The position numbers and the translations under genes are program-made. A stretch of 64,000 nt of DNA from Penium margaritaceum (taxonomy: Eukaryota; Streptophyta; Zygnematophyceae; Desmidiales; Peniaceae), in contig SZWC01001198.1 of NCBI GenBank assembly GCA_023375785.1, positions 138,469 through 202,468 of the forward strand, in the 5' to 3' direction. Under the pieces are notes generated by a model. It had not been told where the DNA came from, searched no databases, and saw only the letters and a program-made list of their open reading frames with translations. This document shows positions 33,761 to 46,886 of this stretch, piece by piece (the stretch's first letter is position 1; the number at the start of each line of letters is the position of its first letter).

Positions 33761-35640
33761 CATTGCCGGGCATTGCCCAGGCATTGCCCAAGCATTGTCC
33801 ATGTATCACCAGGCCTTGTCCAGGCATTGCCAAGCATTGCATAGGCATTGCCATGCATTGTTAGGCATTGCCAGGAATTGGCAAGCATTACCGAGGCATT
33901 GCATGGCATTGCCCAGGCATTGCCAGGAATTGCCAGGCATTGCCAGGCATTGCCAAGCATTGCCAGGCATTGCCCAGGCATTTTGAGGCATTGCCAAGCA
34001 GTACCAGGCATTGCCCACAAATTGCCAGGCATTTCCCAGGCATTACCAAGACATTGCGAGACATTGCTAGGCATTGCCAAGCGTTGCCAGGTATTCCCAG
34101 GCATTCCCAGGCATTGCTAGGCATTGTACAGGCATTGCTAGACATTGCCACACATTACCAGGCATTGCCAAGCATTGCCCAGGCATTACCACGCATTGCC
34201 CAGGCATTGCTGAGGCATTGCCGAGGCATTGCCAGGCATTGCCAGGCATTACCAGGCATTTATATGCATTGCCAGGCATTACCCAAGTATTGCCAAGCAT
34301 TGCACAGAGATTCCTAAGCATTTCCAGGCATTGTCCAGACATTCCCACACATTGCCATGCATTGACCAGGCATTGCCAGGCATTGCCGGGCATTGCCAAG
34401 ATTTTCCCAGGCATTGCCAGGCATTGATAGGCATTGTGTAGGCATTGCCAAGCATTACTATGCATTGCCAGGAATTTCTCATGCATTACCAGGCATTGCA
34501 ATGCATTACCCTGGCATTGCCCGGCATTTTCCATCATTGCCAGGCATTGCCAGGCATTCCCAAGCATTACCCAGGTATTGCACAGGCATTGTACAGGCAT
34601 TGCTAGTCATTGCCCTGGCATTCCCGGGTATTGCCAGGCAATTCCGGGCATTTCCAGGCATTACCTAGGCATTTCCAGGCACTGCCCACGCATTGCGTGG
34701 CATTGCCATACATTGCTAGGCATTGCCTAGGCATTGCCACGCATTGTCAAGGATTAACCACGCATTGCCAATCATTGCCAGGCATTGCCCAGACACTGCC
34801 AGGCATTGCCTAAGCATTGCCAGGCATTCCTAAGCATTGCTTAGGCATTACCAGGCATTGCGAGAGATTGCCCTGGCATTGCCAAGCATTGCCGAGACAT
34901 TACAAAGAATTGCAAGGAATTACACAGGGATTGTCGGGCATTGCCAGGCATTGTCAGGCATTATTTAGCATTGTCAAGCATTGCCCAGGCATTTCGAAGC
35001 TTTGCCCGGGCATTGCCCAAGCATTGCCAGGCATTGCGTAGGCATTCTCAGGCATTGCCAGGCATTGCCCCGGCATTCCCAATAATTGCTAGGCATTGCC
35101 AAGCATTGCCCAGGCATTGCCAGGCATTGTTAGGCATTGCCATGTATTGTTAGGCATTTCCAGGCATTGCCAGACATTGTCTAGGCATTTCCAGGCATTA
35201 CCCAGGCATTGCTAGGCATTGCCAGGCATTGCCTAGGAATTGCCAGGTATTTCCAGGCATTACCAGGCATTGCATAAGCATTTCCAGGAATTGTCCAGGC
35301 ATTATTAGGCATTGCCTGTCATATCCAGGCATTGCCCACACATTACGCTGCATTGCCCAAGCATTGTGAGGCATTTTCATGCCTTGCACATGCATTGCTA
35401 GGCATTGCCAGGCATTCCCTGGGCATTGCCAGGCATTGCCCAGGCATTAACACGCATTGCCAGGCATTGCACAGGGATTGCCAGGCATTGCCAGGCATTG
35501 CCTGGCATTGCCCAGGCTTTGCCAGGCATTGCCCAGGCATTCCACTGGCATTGCCCGGGCATTTCCAGGCATTGCCATGCATTTCCTAGGCATAGCCAGA
35601 TATTGCCAGGCATTGCCAAACATTGCCCAGGCATTACCTG
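33761..35640 (+). repeat. Satellite F, 10/11-bp tandem array (forward, block 1)
   Basis: The unit is AGGCATTGCC (10 bp) or CAGGCATTGCC (11 bp), with the two lengths mixed throughout. Much of this block is duplicated at about 40450-42000 in the same orientation. Confidence 0.94.
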
Positions 35641-36778
35641 GAGAATGCCTGAGCAATGCCTGCCAGAGTTTTGCCAGAGTTGTGTAATGCCTGGCAATGC
35701 TTGGTAATGCCTGGCAATGCCTCGGCTATGCCTGGCAATGCATAGCAATGCCTGGGCAATGCCAGGCAATGCCGGGCAATGCCTGGCAACGCTTGGCAAT
35801 GCCTTGTAATGCCTAGCAATGTCGATGCAATGCCTAGGCAATGCCTAGCGATTTGTAGGCAATGCCTGGTAATGCCTGGCAATGCCTGGGTAATGCCTGG
35901 CAATGCCTATACAATTCCTGGCAATGCCTAGACAATGCCGGGCAATGCCTGGCAATGTCTGGCAAAGCCTAGCAATGCTTGGGTAATGCGTGGTAATGCC
36001 TGTGCAATGCCTGGCAATGCCTGGAAAATGTCTCGGCAATGTTGGGGTAATGCCTGGCAATGCCTGGGCAATGCCTGGAAATGCCTGGAAAAGCCTGGCA
36101 ATGCATGGGCAATGTCTAGCAATGTCTTGGCAATGCCTCGGCATTGCCTGGGCAATGCCTGGCAATGCCTGGCCAGAATCTAGGTAATGCTTGGGCAATG
36201 CCTTGCAATGCCTGGGCAATGCCTAGCAATGCCGGGGCAATGCCTGGCAATGCCGGGGTAATGCCTGGGCAATGCCTAACAATGCATAGGCAATGACTGG
36301 CAATGCCTGGGCAATGCTTGGCAATGCCAGGCAATGCCTGGGCAATGCCTGGCACTGCCTACGCAATGCCTACAAATGCCCGGCAACGCCCGGCAATGCC
36401 TGGGCAATGCCTGACAATGCTTTGGCAATGCCTGGAAAATGCCTGGCAATGCGTGGCAATGCGTGGCAATGCCTGGCAATGCCTAGCATTGCCTACACAA
36501 TGCCTGGCAATGCCTTGCAATGCCTAGGCAATGCCTAGGAAATGCCTGGCAATGCCTGGGAAATGCCTGGCAACGCCTAGGCAATGCTTGGCATTGCTTG
36601 GGCAATGCCTGGAAATGCCGCTATAATGCTATGCAATGCTTGCGCACTGCCTTGTAGTGCCACACAATGCCTAGCAACACCTATCAATGCCTGGGCAATG
36701 CCTGGCAATGCCTAGGCAATGCCTGGGATATGCCTCGCAATGCCTGGGTAATGCATGGAGAATGCCTGGGCAATGCCT
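35641..36778 (-). repeat. Satellite F, reverse orientation (block 2), with a short satellite G piece
   Basis: Orientation flips near 35640 (CATTACCTGGAGAATGCCTG), and the plus strand now reads GCAATGCCTGG. About 30 bp of satellite G (GAGTTTTGCCAGAGTTGTG) is embedded near 35661-35690. Confidence 0.92.
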
Positions 36779-37093
36779 GCAAGAGTTTTGCTAGAGTTGT
36801 GCCAGGGTTGTGCCTGAGTTGTGCCAGCGTTCTGCCACAGTTGTACCAAGTTTTGCCATAGTTGTGCCAACGTTGTGCCAGAGTTGAACCATAGTTGTGC
36901 CATAGTTGTGCCCGAGTTGTGCCATAGTTGTACCAGAGTTGTTCCAGAGTTGTGCCAAAATTGTGCCTGAGTTGTGCCTGAGATGTGCCAGAGTTGAGCC
37001 AATGTTTTTCTAGAGCTGTGCGAGAGTCGTGCTATAGTTGTGCAAGAGTTGGGCTTGAGTTGTGCCAGAGTTGTGCCATAGTTGTGCCAGAGT
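36779..37093 (+). repeat. Satellite G insertion 1 in satellite F
   Basis: About 315 bp of the 11-bp unit GTTGTGCCAGA begins with GCAAGAGTTTTGCTAGAG and is flanked on both sides by reverse-oriented F. The same family fills 49548-64000. Confidence 0.92.
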
Positions 37094-37758
37094 TGGCAAT
37101 GCCTATGCAATGCCAGGCAATGCTTGGGCAATGCCTCGCAATGCAGGGGAAATGCATGGGCCATGCCTGGCAATGCCGGGGTAATGCCTGGGCAATGCCT
37201 GGGCAATGCCTGACAATGCCTATGCAATGTCTGGCAATGCCTAGGCAATGTCTGGAAATTCCTCGCAATGCCTGGGAATTCCTGGGCAATACCTGGCAGT
37301 GCGTACGCAATGCCTGGAAATGCCTGGCAATGCCCGGCAATGCCTGGGCAATGCCTGACAATTCTTTGGCAATGCCTAGACAATGCCTGGCAATGCCTGG
37401 CAATGCCTGGGCAATGCCTAGCAATGCCTGGACAATGCATGGCAATGCTTGGCACTGCCTACGCAATGCCTCGCAATGCCTCGCAATGCATAGGCAATGC
37501 CTAGACGATGCCAGGCAATGCCTGGGAAATGTCTGGCAATGCTTGGCCAATGCTTGGCAATGTCGTGGCAATGCATGTGCAATGCCTGGCAATGCCGGTG
37601 TAATGCTCGGCAATTCTTGGGCAATGCCTAGCAGTGCCAGGCAATGCCTAGCAAAGCCTGTAAATGCCTGGGCAATGCCTGGCCATGCCTAGGCAATGCA
37701 TGGGCAATGCCTCGCAATGCCTTGGCAATGCCTGGGGAATGCCTGGGCAATGCCTGCC
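37094..37758 (-). repeat. Satellite F, reverse orientation (block 3)
   Basis: GCAATGCCTGG units lie between the two satellite G insertions. Degenerate copies are related to block 2, for example the CTGGCA(C/G)TGC(C/G)TACGCAATGCC phrase near 36350 and 37294. Confidence 0.9.
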
Positions 37759-38063
37759 AAAGTTTTGTCATAGTTATGCCACTACTTTGCCAGAGTTGTG
37801 CCAAGTTGTGCCAGAGGTGTGCTAACGTTGTGCCAGAGTTGTACCATAATTGTGTCATGGTTGTGCCAGAGCTGTGTCAACATTGTGCCAGAGTTAAGCA
37901 AGAGTTGTGCCAGAGCTGTGCATGAGTTGTGCCAAGTTGTGCCAGAGATGGGCTAGAGTTGTTCTAGAGCTGTGCCAGAGTCGTTCCAGAGTTGTGCCAG
38001 AGTTGTGCCTTGGTTGTGCCAGAGGTGTGCCATAGTTGTGCCTGAGTTGTGCCAGAGTTGTGC
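37759..38063 (+). repeat. Satellite G insertion 2 in satellite F
   Basis: About 305 bp of GTTGTGCCAGA units begins with CCAAAGTTTTGTCATAG after reverse F and ends in GTTGTGCCCAGGCATTGC, where F resumes in forward orientation. Confidence 0.92.
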
Positions 38064-41000
38064 CCAGGCATTGCTTGGCATTGCCTAGGCATTGTCAAGC
38101 ATTGCTTAGGCATCACCAGACATTGCCAGTCATTGCCAGGCGTTGCCCAGGCATTGCCATGCATTGTCCAAGCATTGCCAGTCATTGTCAGGCCTTGCCT
38201 AGGCATTGCCACGCATTGCCAGGCATTGCGCAGGCATTGCCACACATTGCACAGGCGTTGCCTAGCATTGCAAGTCATTGTCAGGCATTGCCCAGGCATT
38301 GTCATGCATTGTTAGGTATTGCTAGGCATTGCCAGGCATTGGAAAGCATTACCCAGGCATTGCCTGGCATTGCCCAGGCATTGCCAAGCATTGCCAAGCA
38401 TTGCCACGCTTTGCCAGGCATAGCCAGACATTGCGGAGCAGTGCCCAGTCATTACCGGGCATTGCCGAGGCATTGCACAGGCATTGCACAGGCATAGCCA
38501 GGCATTGCCAGGTATTGCCAAGCTTTGCCAGGCATTGCTAGGCATTGCCAGGCATTGCCCAAGCATTGCGAGGCATTACCCGGGCATTGCAATGCATTGC
38601 CCAGGCATATCACAGGCATTGCCAGGCATTGCCAGGCATTGCCCAGGCATTGCCAGGTATTGCCCAGGCATTGTCAGGCATTGCCACGCATTGCGAGGCA
38701 TTGCCTAGGCATTGCCTAGGCATTGCATAGGCATTGCCCAGGCGTTGCCAGGCATTGCCCAGGCATTACCAGACATTGCCAGGCATTGCCAGGCATTGCC
38801 CAGGGATTGCCAAGCATTACCCAGGGATTGGAAGGCATTGTCAGGCATTGTCCAGGCATTTCCAGGCATTGCCCACGCATTGCCAGGCATTGCCAAGCAT
38901 TGCCTAGGCATTGCTAGGCGTTGCCTAAGCATTGCCAGGCATTGCCCATGCATTGCCAGGCATTACCAGTCATTGCCAGGCAATGCTCATGCATTGCGAG
39001 GCATTGCCGGAGCATTGCTAGGCATTCCCAGGCATTGCCCATGCATTGCCAAGCATTGTCCAAGCATTTCCACTCATTCCTTGGAATTGCCCTGGCATTG
39101 CCATGCATTGTCAGGCATTGGAAGGCATTGTTAGGCATTGCAAGGCAATGCCGAGGCATTGCACAGGCATTGCCACGCATTGCCAGGCATTGCCAGGCAT
39201 TACCCATGCATTGCCAGGTATTGCCAAGCATTGCCAGGCATTGATAAGCATTGCCGAGGCATTACCATGCATTGCCCAGGCGTTGCGAGGCATTGCCAGG
39301 CAATGTCAGGCATTGCCAGGTATTGTCAGGCATTGCTAGGCATTGCCATGCATTGCCCAGGCATTAAAAGGCATTGCCCACGCATTGCCACACATTGCTA
39401 GGCATTGCCAGGCATTGTCGAGGCATTGCTAGGCATTGCCTAGGCATTGCCACGTGTTGCCAGGCATTGCCTAGGCATTGCCAAGCATTGTCCAGGCATT
39501 GTCAGGCATTGCTAGTCATTTCTAGGCATTACCCACGCATTACCAAGCATTGCCCAAGCATTGTCAGGCATCCTCAGGCACTACCCAGGGATTGCTAGGC
39601 ATTGCCAGGCATTGCCTAGGCATTGCCGGGCATTGCACAGGCATTGCCATGCATTGCTAGGCATTGCCTTGGGATTGCCAGGCATTGCCGGGCATTACCA
39701 AGCATTGTCAGGCATTGCCATGCATTGCCCAGGCATTGCCAGGCATTGCACAGGCATTTCCAGGCATTGTCCAGACATTTCCAAGCATTGCCCAGACATT
39801 GCCAAGCATTGCCAGGCATCGCCATGCATTGTCCAGGCATTGCCAAGCATTTCCCGGGCATTGCCAGGCATTGCCAGGAATTTATAGGCATTGCTAGGCA
39901 TTACCCAGGCATTGCCGGGCATTGCTCAAGCATTCCCAAGGATTGCTAGGCAATATCCTGGCATTGCCTGCCATTGCCCAGGCATTGCAAAGCATTGCCA
40001 AGGCATTTCCAGGCATTGCCAGGCATTGCCAGGCATTACCCAGACAATGCCCAAGCATTTCCAGGCTTTGCTCAGGCATTGCCAGGCATTGTTTAGGCAT
40101 TTCCAAGCATTGCCCAGGCATTGCCAGGCATTGTCCAAGCATTCGCAGGCATTGCCAGGAATTGTCCAGACGTTGCCCATGCATTTCCAGGAATTGCCAA
40201 GCATTGCACAGGCATTGCCAGGCATTGCTAGGCATTGCCCTAGCATTGCCAAGCATTCTCCGGCATTCCCAGGCATTGTCCAGGCATTGCGAGGCATTGC
40301 CCAGGCATTGCCAGGCATTGTCAGGCATGCCCAAGCACTTTCCAGGCATTGTATATGCATTGCCTAGGCATTGCTAGGCATTGACAGGCATTTCCAGGCA
40401 TTACCCAGGCATTGCCAGGCATTGCCAGGCATTGCCCAGGCATTGCCCATGCATTTCCCAGGTATTACCAGGCCTTGTCCAGGCATTGCCAAGCATTGCA
40501 TAGGCATTACCATACATTGTTAGGCATTGCCAGGCATTGGCAAGCATTACCGAGGCATTGCATGGCATTGGCCAGGCATTGCCAGGCATTGCCAAGCATT
40601 ACCAGTCATTGCCCTGGCATTTTAAGGCATTGCCAAGCAGTACCATGCATTGCCCACAAATTGCCAGGCATTGCCCAGGTATTTCCAAGACATTACCAGG
40701 CATTGCTAGGCATTGCCAAGCGTTGCCATGCATTGTCCAGGCATTCCAAGGCATAGCTAGGCATTGCCCAGGCATTGCCAGGCATTGCCAGGCATTGCTA
40801 GGCATTGCGAAGCATTGCCTAGGCATTACCAGGCATTGCCCAGGCATTGCCAGGCATTCCGAGGCATTACCAGGCATTGCCAGGCATTTCCAGGCATTGC
40901 CAGGCATTACCCAGGCATTGCCAAGCATTGCACAGAGATTCCCAAGCATTTCCGGGCATTGTCGAGACATTCCCACGCATTGCTAGGCATTGACCAGGCA

Positions 41001-42017
41001 TTGCCAGGCATTGCCGGGCATTGTCAAGCTTTCCCCAGGCATTGCAAGGCATCGATAGGCATTGTCTAGGCGTTGCCAGGCATTACTGGGCATTACCAGG
41101 CATTTCCGAGGCATTACCAAGCATTGCCCTGCATTACCTTGGCATTCCCCGGCATTTTTCTTCATTGCCAAGCATTGCCAGGCATTGCCAGGCATTACCC
41201 GGGCATTGCCCAGGCATTGTCCAGGCATTGGTAGGCATTGCCCTAGCATTGCCCGGTATTGCCAGGCATTTCCGGGCATTTCCAGGCATTACCTAGGCAT
41301 TACTAGGCATTGCCAGGCATTGCCCAGCAATTGCCTAGGCATTTCTAGGCTTTGCCCACGCATTGTCAGGCATTGCCCAGGCATTGCTAGGCATTCCCCA
41401 AGCATTCTCAGGCATTGCCAGGCATTGCCCAGGCGTTCCCAAGAATTGCTAGGCATTGCCAAGCATTGCCCAGGCATTGCCAGGCATTGTCAGGCATTGC
41501 TATTTATTGTCAAGCATTGCCCAGCATTGCCAGGCACTGTCCAGGTATTGCCTAGCATTACTCAGGCATTACCAACTATTGCTAGGCATTGCCAGGCATT
41601 GCCCAAGCATTGCCAGGCATTGCCTATGCATTGCTAGCTATTGCCAGGCATCGCCAGGCATTGCATAAGCATTTCCAAGCATTGTCCAGGTATTTCCAGG
41701 CATTGCCAGTCATTGCGAGGCATTGTCCACGCATTACGCGGCATTGCCCAAGCATTGTCAGGCAATTTCAGGCCTTGCACAGGCATTGCTAGGCATTGTC
41801 AGGCATTGCCTAGGCATTGGAAGGCATTGCCCAGGCATTGCCAAGCATTGCCACGCATTGCCCATGGATTGCCAAGCATTGCCAAGCATTGCCTAGGCAT
41901 TGCCAGGCATTGCCCAGGCATTGCACTGGCACGGCCCAGGCATTGCCAGGCATTGCCATTCATTTCCGAAGCATTACTAGATATTGTCAGGCATTGCCAC
42001 GCATTGCCCAGGCATTT
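38064..42017 (+). repeat. Satellite F, forward (block 4)
   Basis: About 4 kb of AGGCATTGCC/CAGGCATTGCC units. The part from about 40450 onward is homologous to block 1: for example AGGCCTTGTCC at 33811 and 40470, and AA(T/G)AATTGCTAGGC at 35081 and 41441. Confidence 0.94.
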
Positions 42018-43883
42018 CCTGGCAATGCCTGTGCAATGCCTGGCAATGCTTCGGCAATGGATGGCAATGTCTGGGCAATGCCAGTGCAATGCATGGACAA
42101 TGCCTGGCAATGCGTGGGCAATGCGTGGCAATGCCTGGGCAAAGCCTGGGAATGCCTGTGCAATGCGTGGACAATACATGGCTATGCCTGGCAATGTCAG
42201 GCAATGCCTGACAATGCCTGGCAGTGCCTGGCAATCCCTGTGTAATGCATGGCAAAGCTTGGTAATGCCTGGACAATGCCTGCAATGCCAGGGAAATCTC
42301 TGGCAATGCCTGGCAATGCCAGGGAAATGCCTAGGAATGCCTCCAAATTCCTGGCACTACTTGGACAATTCCTGGCAGTGCGTGGGCAATGCCTGGCAAT
42401 GACTGACAATGCGTGGTTAATCCTTGATAATGCCTCGCAATGCCTAGGCAAGGCCTGGCAAGGCATGGCAATACCGCGCAATGCCTGGGCAGTGCCTCGC
42501 AATGCATGGAAATGCCTGTCAATGCCTGGCAATGCCTAGCAATGCCTGGCAATACCTGGCAATGCCTGGGCAATGCGTGGCAATGCCTAGACAATGCCTG
42601 TGCAATGCTTGGGCAATGCTTGGCAATGCGTGACATGCCTAGCCAAGCCTCAAAATGCCTGGCAATGACAGGGTAATGGCTGGCAATGCCTGGGAAATGC
42701 CTGGCAATGCCCACTATTTCTTGGCAATGCCTGAATAATGCCTATCAATGCCTCGCAGTGCCTGGGGAAAGCTGGGCAATGCCCAACAATGCCTGGCAAT
42801 GCATGGACAATGCTTGGCAATGCCGAGAATTCCTGGGCAATGCCTGGCAATGCTTGGGAATCTCTGTGCAATGCCTGGCAATGCCTGGGTAATGCCTGGA
42901 AATGTCTGGCAATGCCTGGTAATGCCTAGCAATGCCTGGCAATGCCTAGGCAATGCCTGGGCAATGCCTAGGCAATGCCCGAGCAATGCCTGGTAATGCA
43001 TAGGCAATACTTGGCAATGCCTAGCAATGCCTGGCAATGCGTGGGAATGCCTGGCCAATGCTCGTCAATGCCGGGCAATGCCTGGGCTATGCGTGGCAAT
43101 GCCTGGCAATGCTTGGGCAATGCCGGGTAATGCCGGGCAATGCCTGGCAACGCTTGGCAATGCCTTCTAATGCCTAGCAATGTCGTGGCAATGCCTGGGC
43201 AATGCCTAGCAATTTGTGGGCAATGCCCTGAAATGCCTAGGTGATGCCTAGCAATGCTTAGCAATGCCTGGCATGCATGGGCAATGCCTAACAATGCCTG
43301 GGCAATGCAAGGCAATGCCTCGGTAATTCTTGCCAATACGTGGCAATGCCTGGCAATGCCTAACAATGCCTGGCAATGCCTGTGTAATGCTTGGCAATGC
43401 CAGGACAAAGCCTCGTAATGCCTAGGCAATGCCTAGGCAATGCCGGGCAATGCCTGGCAATGCCTCACATTGCCTGGAAATGCCTCGCAATGCCTCGCAA
43501 TGCCAGGGTAATGCCTGGCAATGCCTGTCAATGCCTGGCAATGCCTGGACAATGCCTATACAATGCCTCGGCAATGCCTGGCAATGCCTGACAATGCCTA
43601 ACAATGCCTGGGCAATGCTTTGCAATGCCTCGCAATGCTTGGTAATGCCTGGTTAATGCCTAGAAGTTCCTAGCAATGCCTGGAAAATGCTTGGCAATGC
43701 CTGGCAATGCCTGGGAATGCCTGGGCAATGCCTGGCAATGCATGAGAATGCTTGGACAATGCCTGGCAATGCCTGGCAATGCCTAGGCAATGCGTATTAA
43801 TGCCTGGGCAAAGCCTGGCAATGCCTGGGAAATGCCTGTGCAATGCATGGCGATGCCCGGCAATGCCTGGCAATGCCTAGCAA
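42018..43883 (-). repeat. Satellite F, reverse orientation (block 5)
   Basis: Orientation flips at CATTTCCTGGCAATGCC near 42018. Part of this block is the reverse complement of block 1/4 sequence. For example, the AGTGCCTGGGGAAAGC phrase near 42758 corresponds inversely to GCTTTCCCCAGGCATTGC near 41028. Confidence 0.92.
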
Positions 43884-44490
43884 CTTAAGTCGGGTCACAG
43901 AAACCAAAGCCAGGTCACAGAAACCAAAGCCGGCTCAGAGAAAGCGAATCCGGGTCACAGAAACCAAAGCTGGGTCACAGAAACCAAAGCCGGGTCAAGG
44001 AAGCCAACGCCGGGTCACATAAACCAAAGCTGGGTCACAGGAACCAAAGCCGGGTCACGGTAAGAAAAGCCAGGTCGTTGAAACAAAAGCCGGGTCACAT
44101 ATACCAAAGCCGGGTCACAGAAACCAAAGCCAGCCACAGAAGCCAAAGATGGGTCACTTGAACAAAAGCCGAGTCACGGAAAACAAAGCCGGTTCATAGA
44201 AAGCAAAGCTGGGTCACACAAACAAAAGCCGGGTCACAGAAACCAAAGCCGGGTCACATAAACCAGAGCCGGGTCACAGAAACTAAAGTCAGGGCACATA
44301 AATGAAAGCCGGGTCACATGGACCAAAACTGGGTCAAAGAAACCAATGCCGAGTCACAAAAACCAAAGCCGGGTCATACAAACCAAAGCTGGGTCACAGA
44401 AACCAAAGCCGTATCACATAAACCAAAGCCGGGTCACAGAAACCAAAGCCGGATCACAGAAACCAAAACCGGGTCACAGGAACCAAAGCC

Positions 44491-45622
44491 AGGTCAACGA
44501 ACCAAAGCCGGAGCACATAAACCAAAGCCCGGTCATAGAAACCAAAGCCGGGTCATAGAAACCAAAGCCCGGTCACAGAAACCGAAGCCGGATCACAGTA
44601 ACCAAATCTGGGTCACAGTAACCAAAGCCGGGTCACAGGAACCAAAGCCAGGTCAACGAACCAAAGCCGGAGCACACAAACCAAAGCCCGGTCATAGAAA
44701 CCAAAGCCCGGTCACAGAAACCGAAGCCGGATCACAGTAACCAAATCTGGGTCACAGTAACCAAAGCCGGGTCACAGGAACCAAAGCCAGGTCAACGAAC
44801 CAAAGCCGGAGCACACAAACCAAAGCCCGGTCATAGAAACCAAAGCCCGGTCACAGAAACCGAAGCCGGATCACAGTAACCAAATCTGGGTCACAGTAAC
44901 CAAAGCCGGGTCACAGGAACCAAAGCCAGGTCAACGAACCAAAGCCGGAGCACACAAACCAAAGCCCGGTCATAGAAACCAAAGCCCGGTCACAGAAACC
45001 GAAGCCGGATCACAGTAACCAAATCTGGGTCACAGTAACCAAAGCCGGGTCACAGGAACCAAAGCCAGGTCAACGAACCAAAGCCGGAGCACACAAACCA
45101 AAGCCCGGTCATAGAAACCAAAGCCCGGTCACAGAAACCGAAGCCGGATCACAGTAACCAAATCTGGGTCACAGTAACCAAAGCCGGGTCACAGGAACCA
45201 AAGCCAGGTCAACGAACCAAAGCCGGAGCACACAAACCAAAGCCCGGTCATAGAAACCAAAGCCCGGTCACAGAAACCGAAGCCGGATCACAGTAACCAA
45301 ATCTGGGTCACAGTAACCAAAGCCGGGTCACAGGAACCAAAGCCAGGTCAACGAACCAAAGCCGGAGCACACAAACCAAAGCCCGGTCATAGAAACCAAA
45401 GCCCGGTCACAGAAACCGAAGCCGGATCACAGTAACCAAATCTGGGTCACAGTAACCAAAGCCGGGTCACAGGAACCAAAGCCAGGTCAACGAACCAAAG
45501 CCGGAGCACACAAACCAAAGCCCGGTCATAGAAACCAAAGCCCGGTCACAGAAACCGAAGCCGGATCACAGTAACCAAATCTGGGTCACAGTAACCAAAG
45601 CCGGGTCACAGTAACCAAAGCC
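44491..45622 (-). repeat. 139-bp higher-order array in satellite B
   Basis: The marker AGGTCAACG occurs at 44650, 44789, 44928, 45067, 45206, 45345 and 45484, always 139 bp apart: seven monomers, one of them a base short. An eighth marker at 44491 lies 159 bp before the first, so that unit carries one extra 20-bp monomer. This is a visible intermediate in unit-length change. Confidence 0.93.
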
Positions 45623-46576
45623 GGGTCACAGAAACCAAAGCCGGGTCACAAAAACCAAAGCCGGGTCACATAAACCAAAGCCGGGTCACCGAAACCAAAG
45701 CCGGGTCACAAGAACCAAATCTGGGTCACAGAAACCAAAGCAAGGTCACAGAAAGAAAGGCCACATCACAGGAACCAAAGCCGGGTCACGGAAACCAAAG
45801 CCGGGTCACAGAAGCCAGAGCCGGCCACAGAAACCAAAGCTGGGTCACATAAACAAAAGCCGAGTCACGGAAAACAAAATCGGCTCACAGAAAGAAAAGC
45901 CGGGTCACACAAGCCAAGGCCAGGTCACAGAAACCCAAGCCATGTCAGAGAAACGAAAGCCGGGTCACAGAAACCAAAGCCGGGTCACAGAAACCAAAGC
46001 CGGGTCACTGAAACCAAAGTCGGGTCACTGAAACCAAAGCCGGGTCACAGCAACCAATGCCAAGTCACAGAAAGCAAAACTGGGTCACAGAAACCAAAGC
46101 CGGGCCATAGAAATCAAAGCCGGGCCACACAAACCAAAGCCGGGTCACAGAAACCAAAGCCAGGTCACAGAAACAAAAGCCGAGTCTCGAAAAACAAAGC
46201 CAGTTCACACAAAGCAAAGCCGGGTCACACAAACCAAAGCCGGGTCACAGAAACCAAAGCTGGGTCACATAAACCAAATCCGGGTCACAGAAACCAAACC
46301 AGGTCATTGAAACCAAAGCTCGGTCACAGAAACCAAAGCCAGGTTACAGCAAACAAAGCCGGGTCACAGAAACCAAAGCCGGGTCACAGAAACAAAAGCT
46401 GAGTCACAGAAAACAAAGCCGGGTCACATAAAGCAAAGCCGGGTCACACAAACCAAAGCCGGGTCACAGAAACCAAATCGGGGTCAGAGAAACAAAAGCC
46501 GGTTCGCAGAAACCAAAGCCGGGTCACAAAAACCAAGGCTGGGTCACAGAAACCAATGTCGGGTCACAGAAACCAA

Positions 46577-46776
46577 AGCCCGGTCACAGAAACCGAAGCC
46601 GGGTCACAGAAACCAAAGCTGGGTCACATAAGCCAAAGCCGGGTCATAGAAACCAAAGCCGAGTCACAGAAACCAAAGCCCGGTCACAGAAACCGAAGCC
46701 GGGTCACAGAAACCAAAGCTGGGTCACATAAGCCAAAGCCGGGTCATAGAAACCAAAGCCGAGTCACAGAAACCAA
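46577..46776 (-). repeat. 100-bp duplication in satellite B
   Basis: A five-monomer segment beginning CGGTCACAGAAACCGAAGCC at 46581 recurs at 46681 with no difference that I can see. Confidence 0.85.
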
Positions 46777-46886
46777 AGCCGTGTCACAAAAACCAAAGCC
46801 GGGTCACCAAAGCCAAAGCCGGATCACAGAAACCAAAACCAGGTCACAGAAACCAAAGCCGGGACAATGAACCAAAGCCGGAGCAC

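Larger units (their letters stand above)
43884..46886 (-). repeat. Satellite B, reverse orientation
   Basis: The unit is GTCACAGAAACCAAAGCCGG, the exact reverse complement of the 931-4825 consensus. The array contains a homogenised 139-bp block and a 100-bp duplication and ends at 46886, where satellite E in reverse begins. ORFs of the NQSRVTETKAGSQKPKPGH type are a by-product. Confidence 0.95.
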
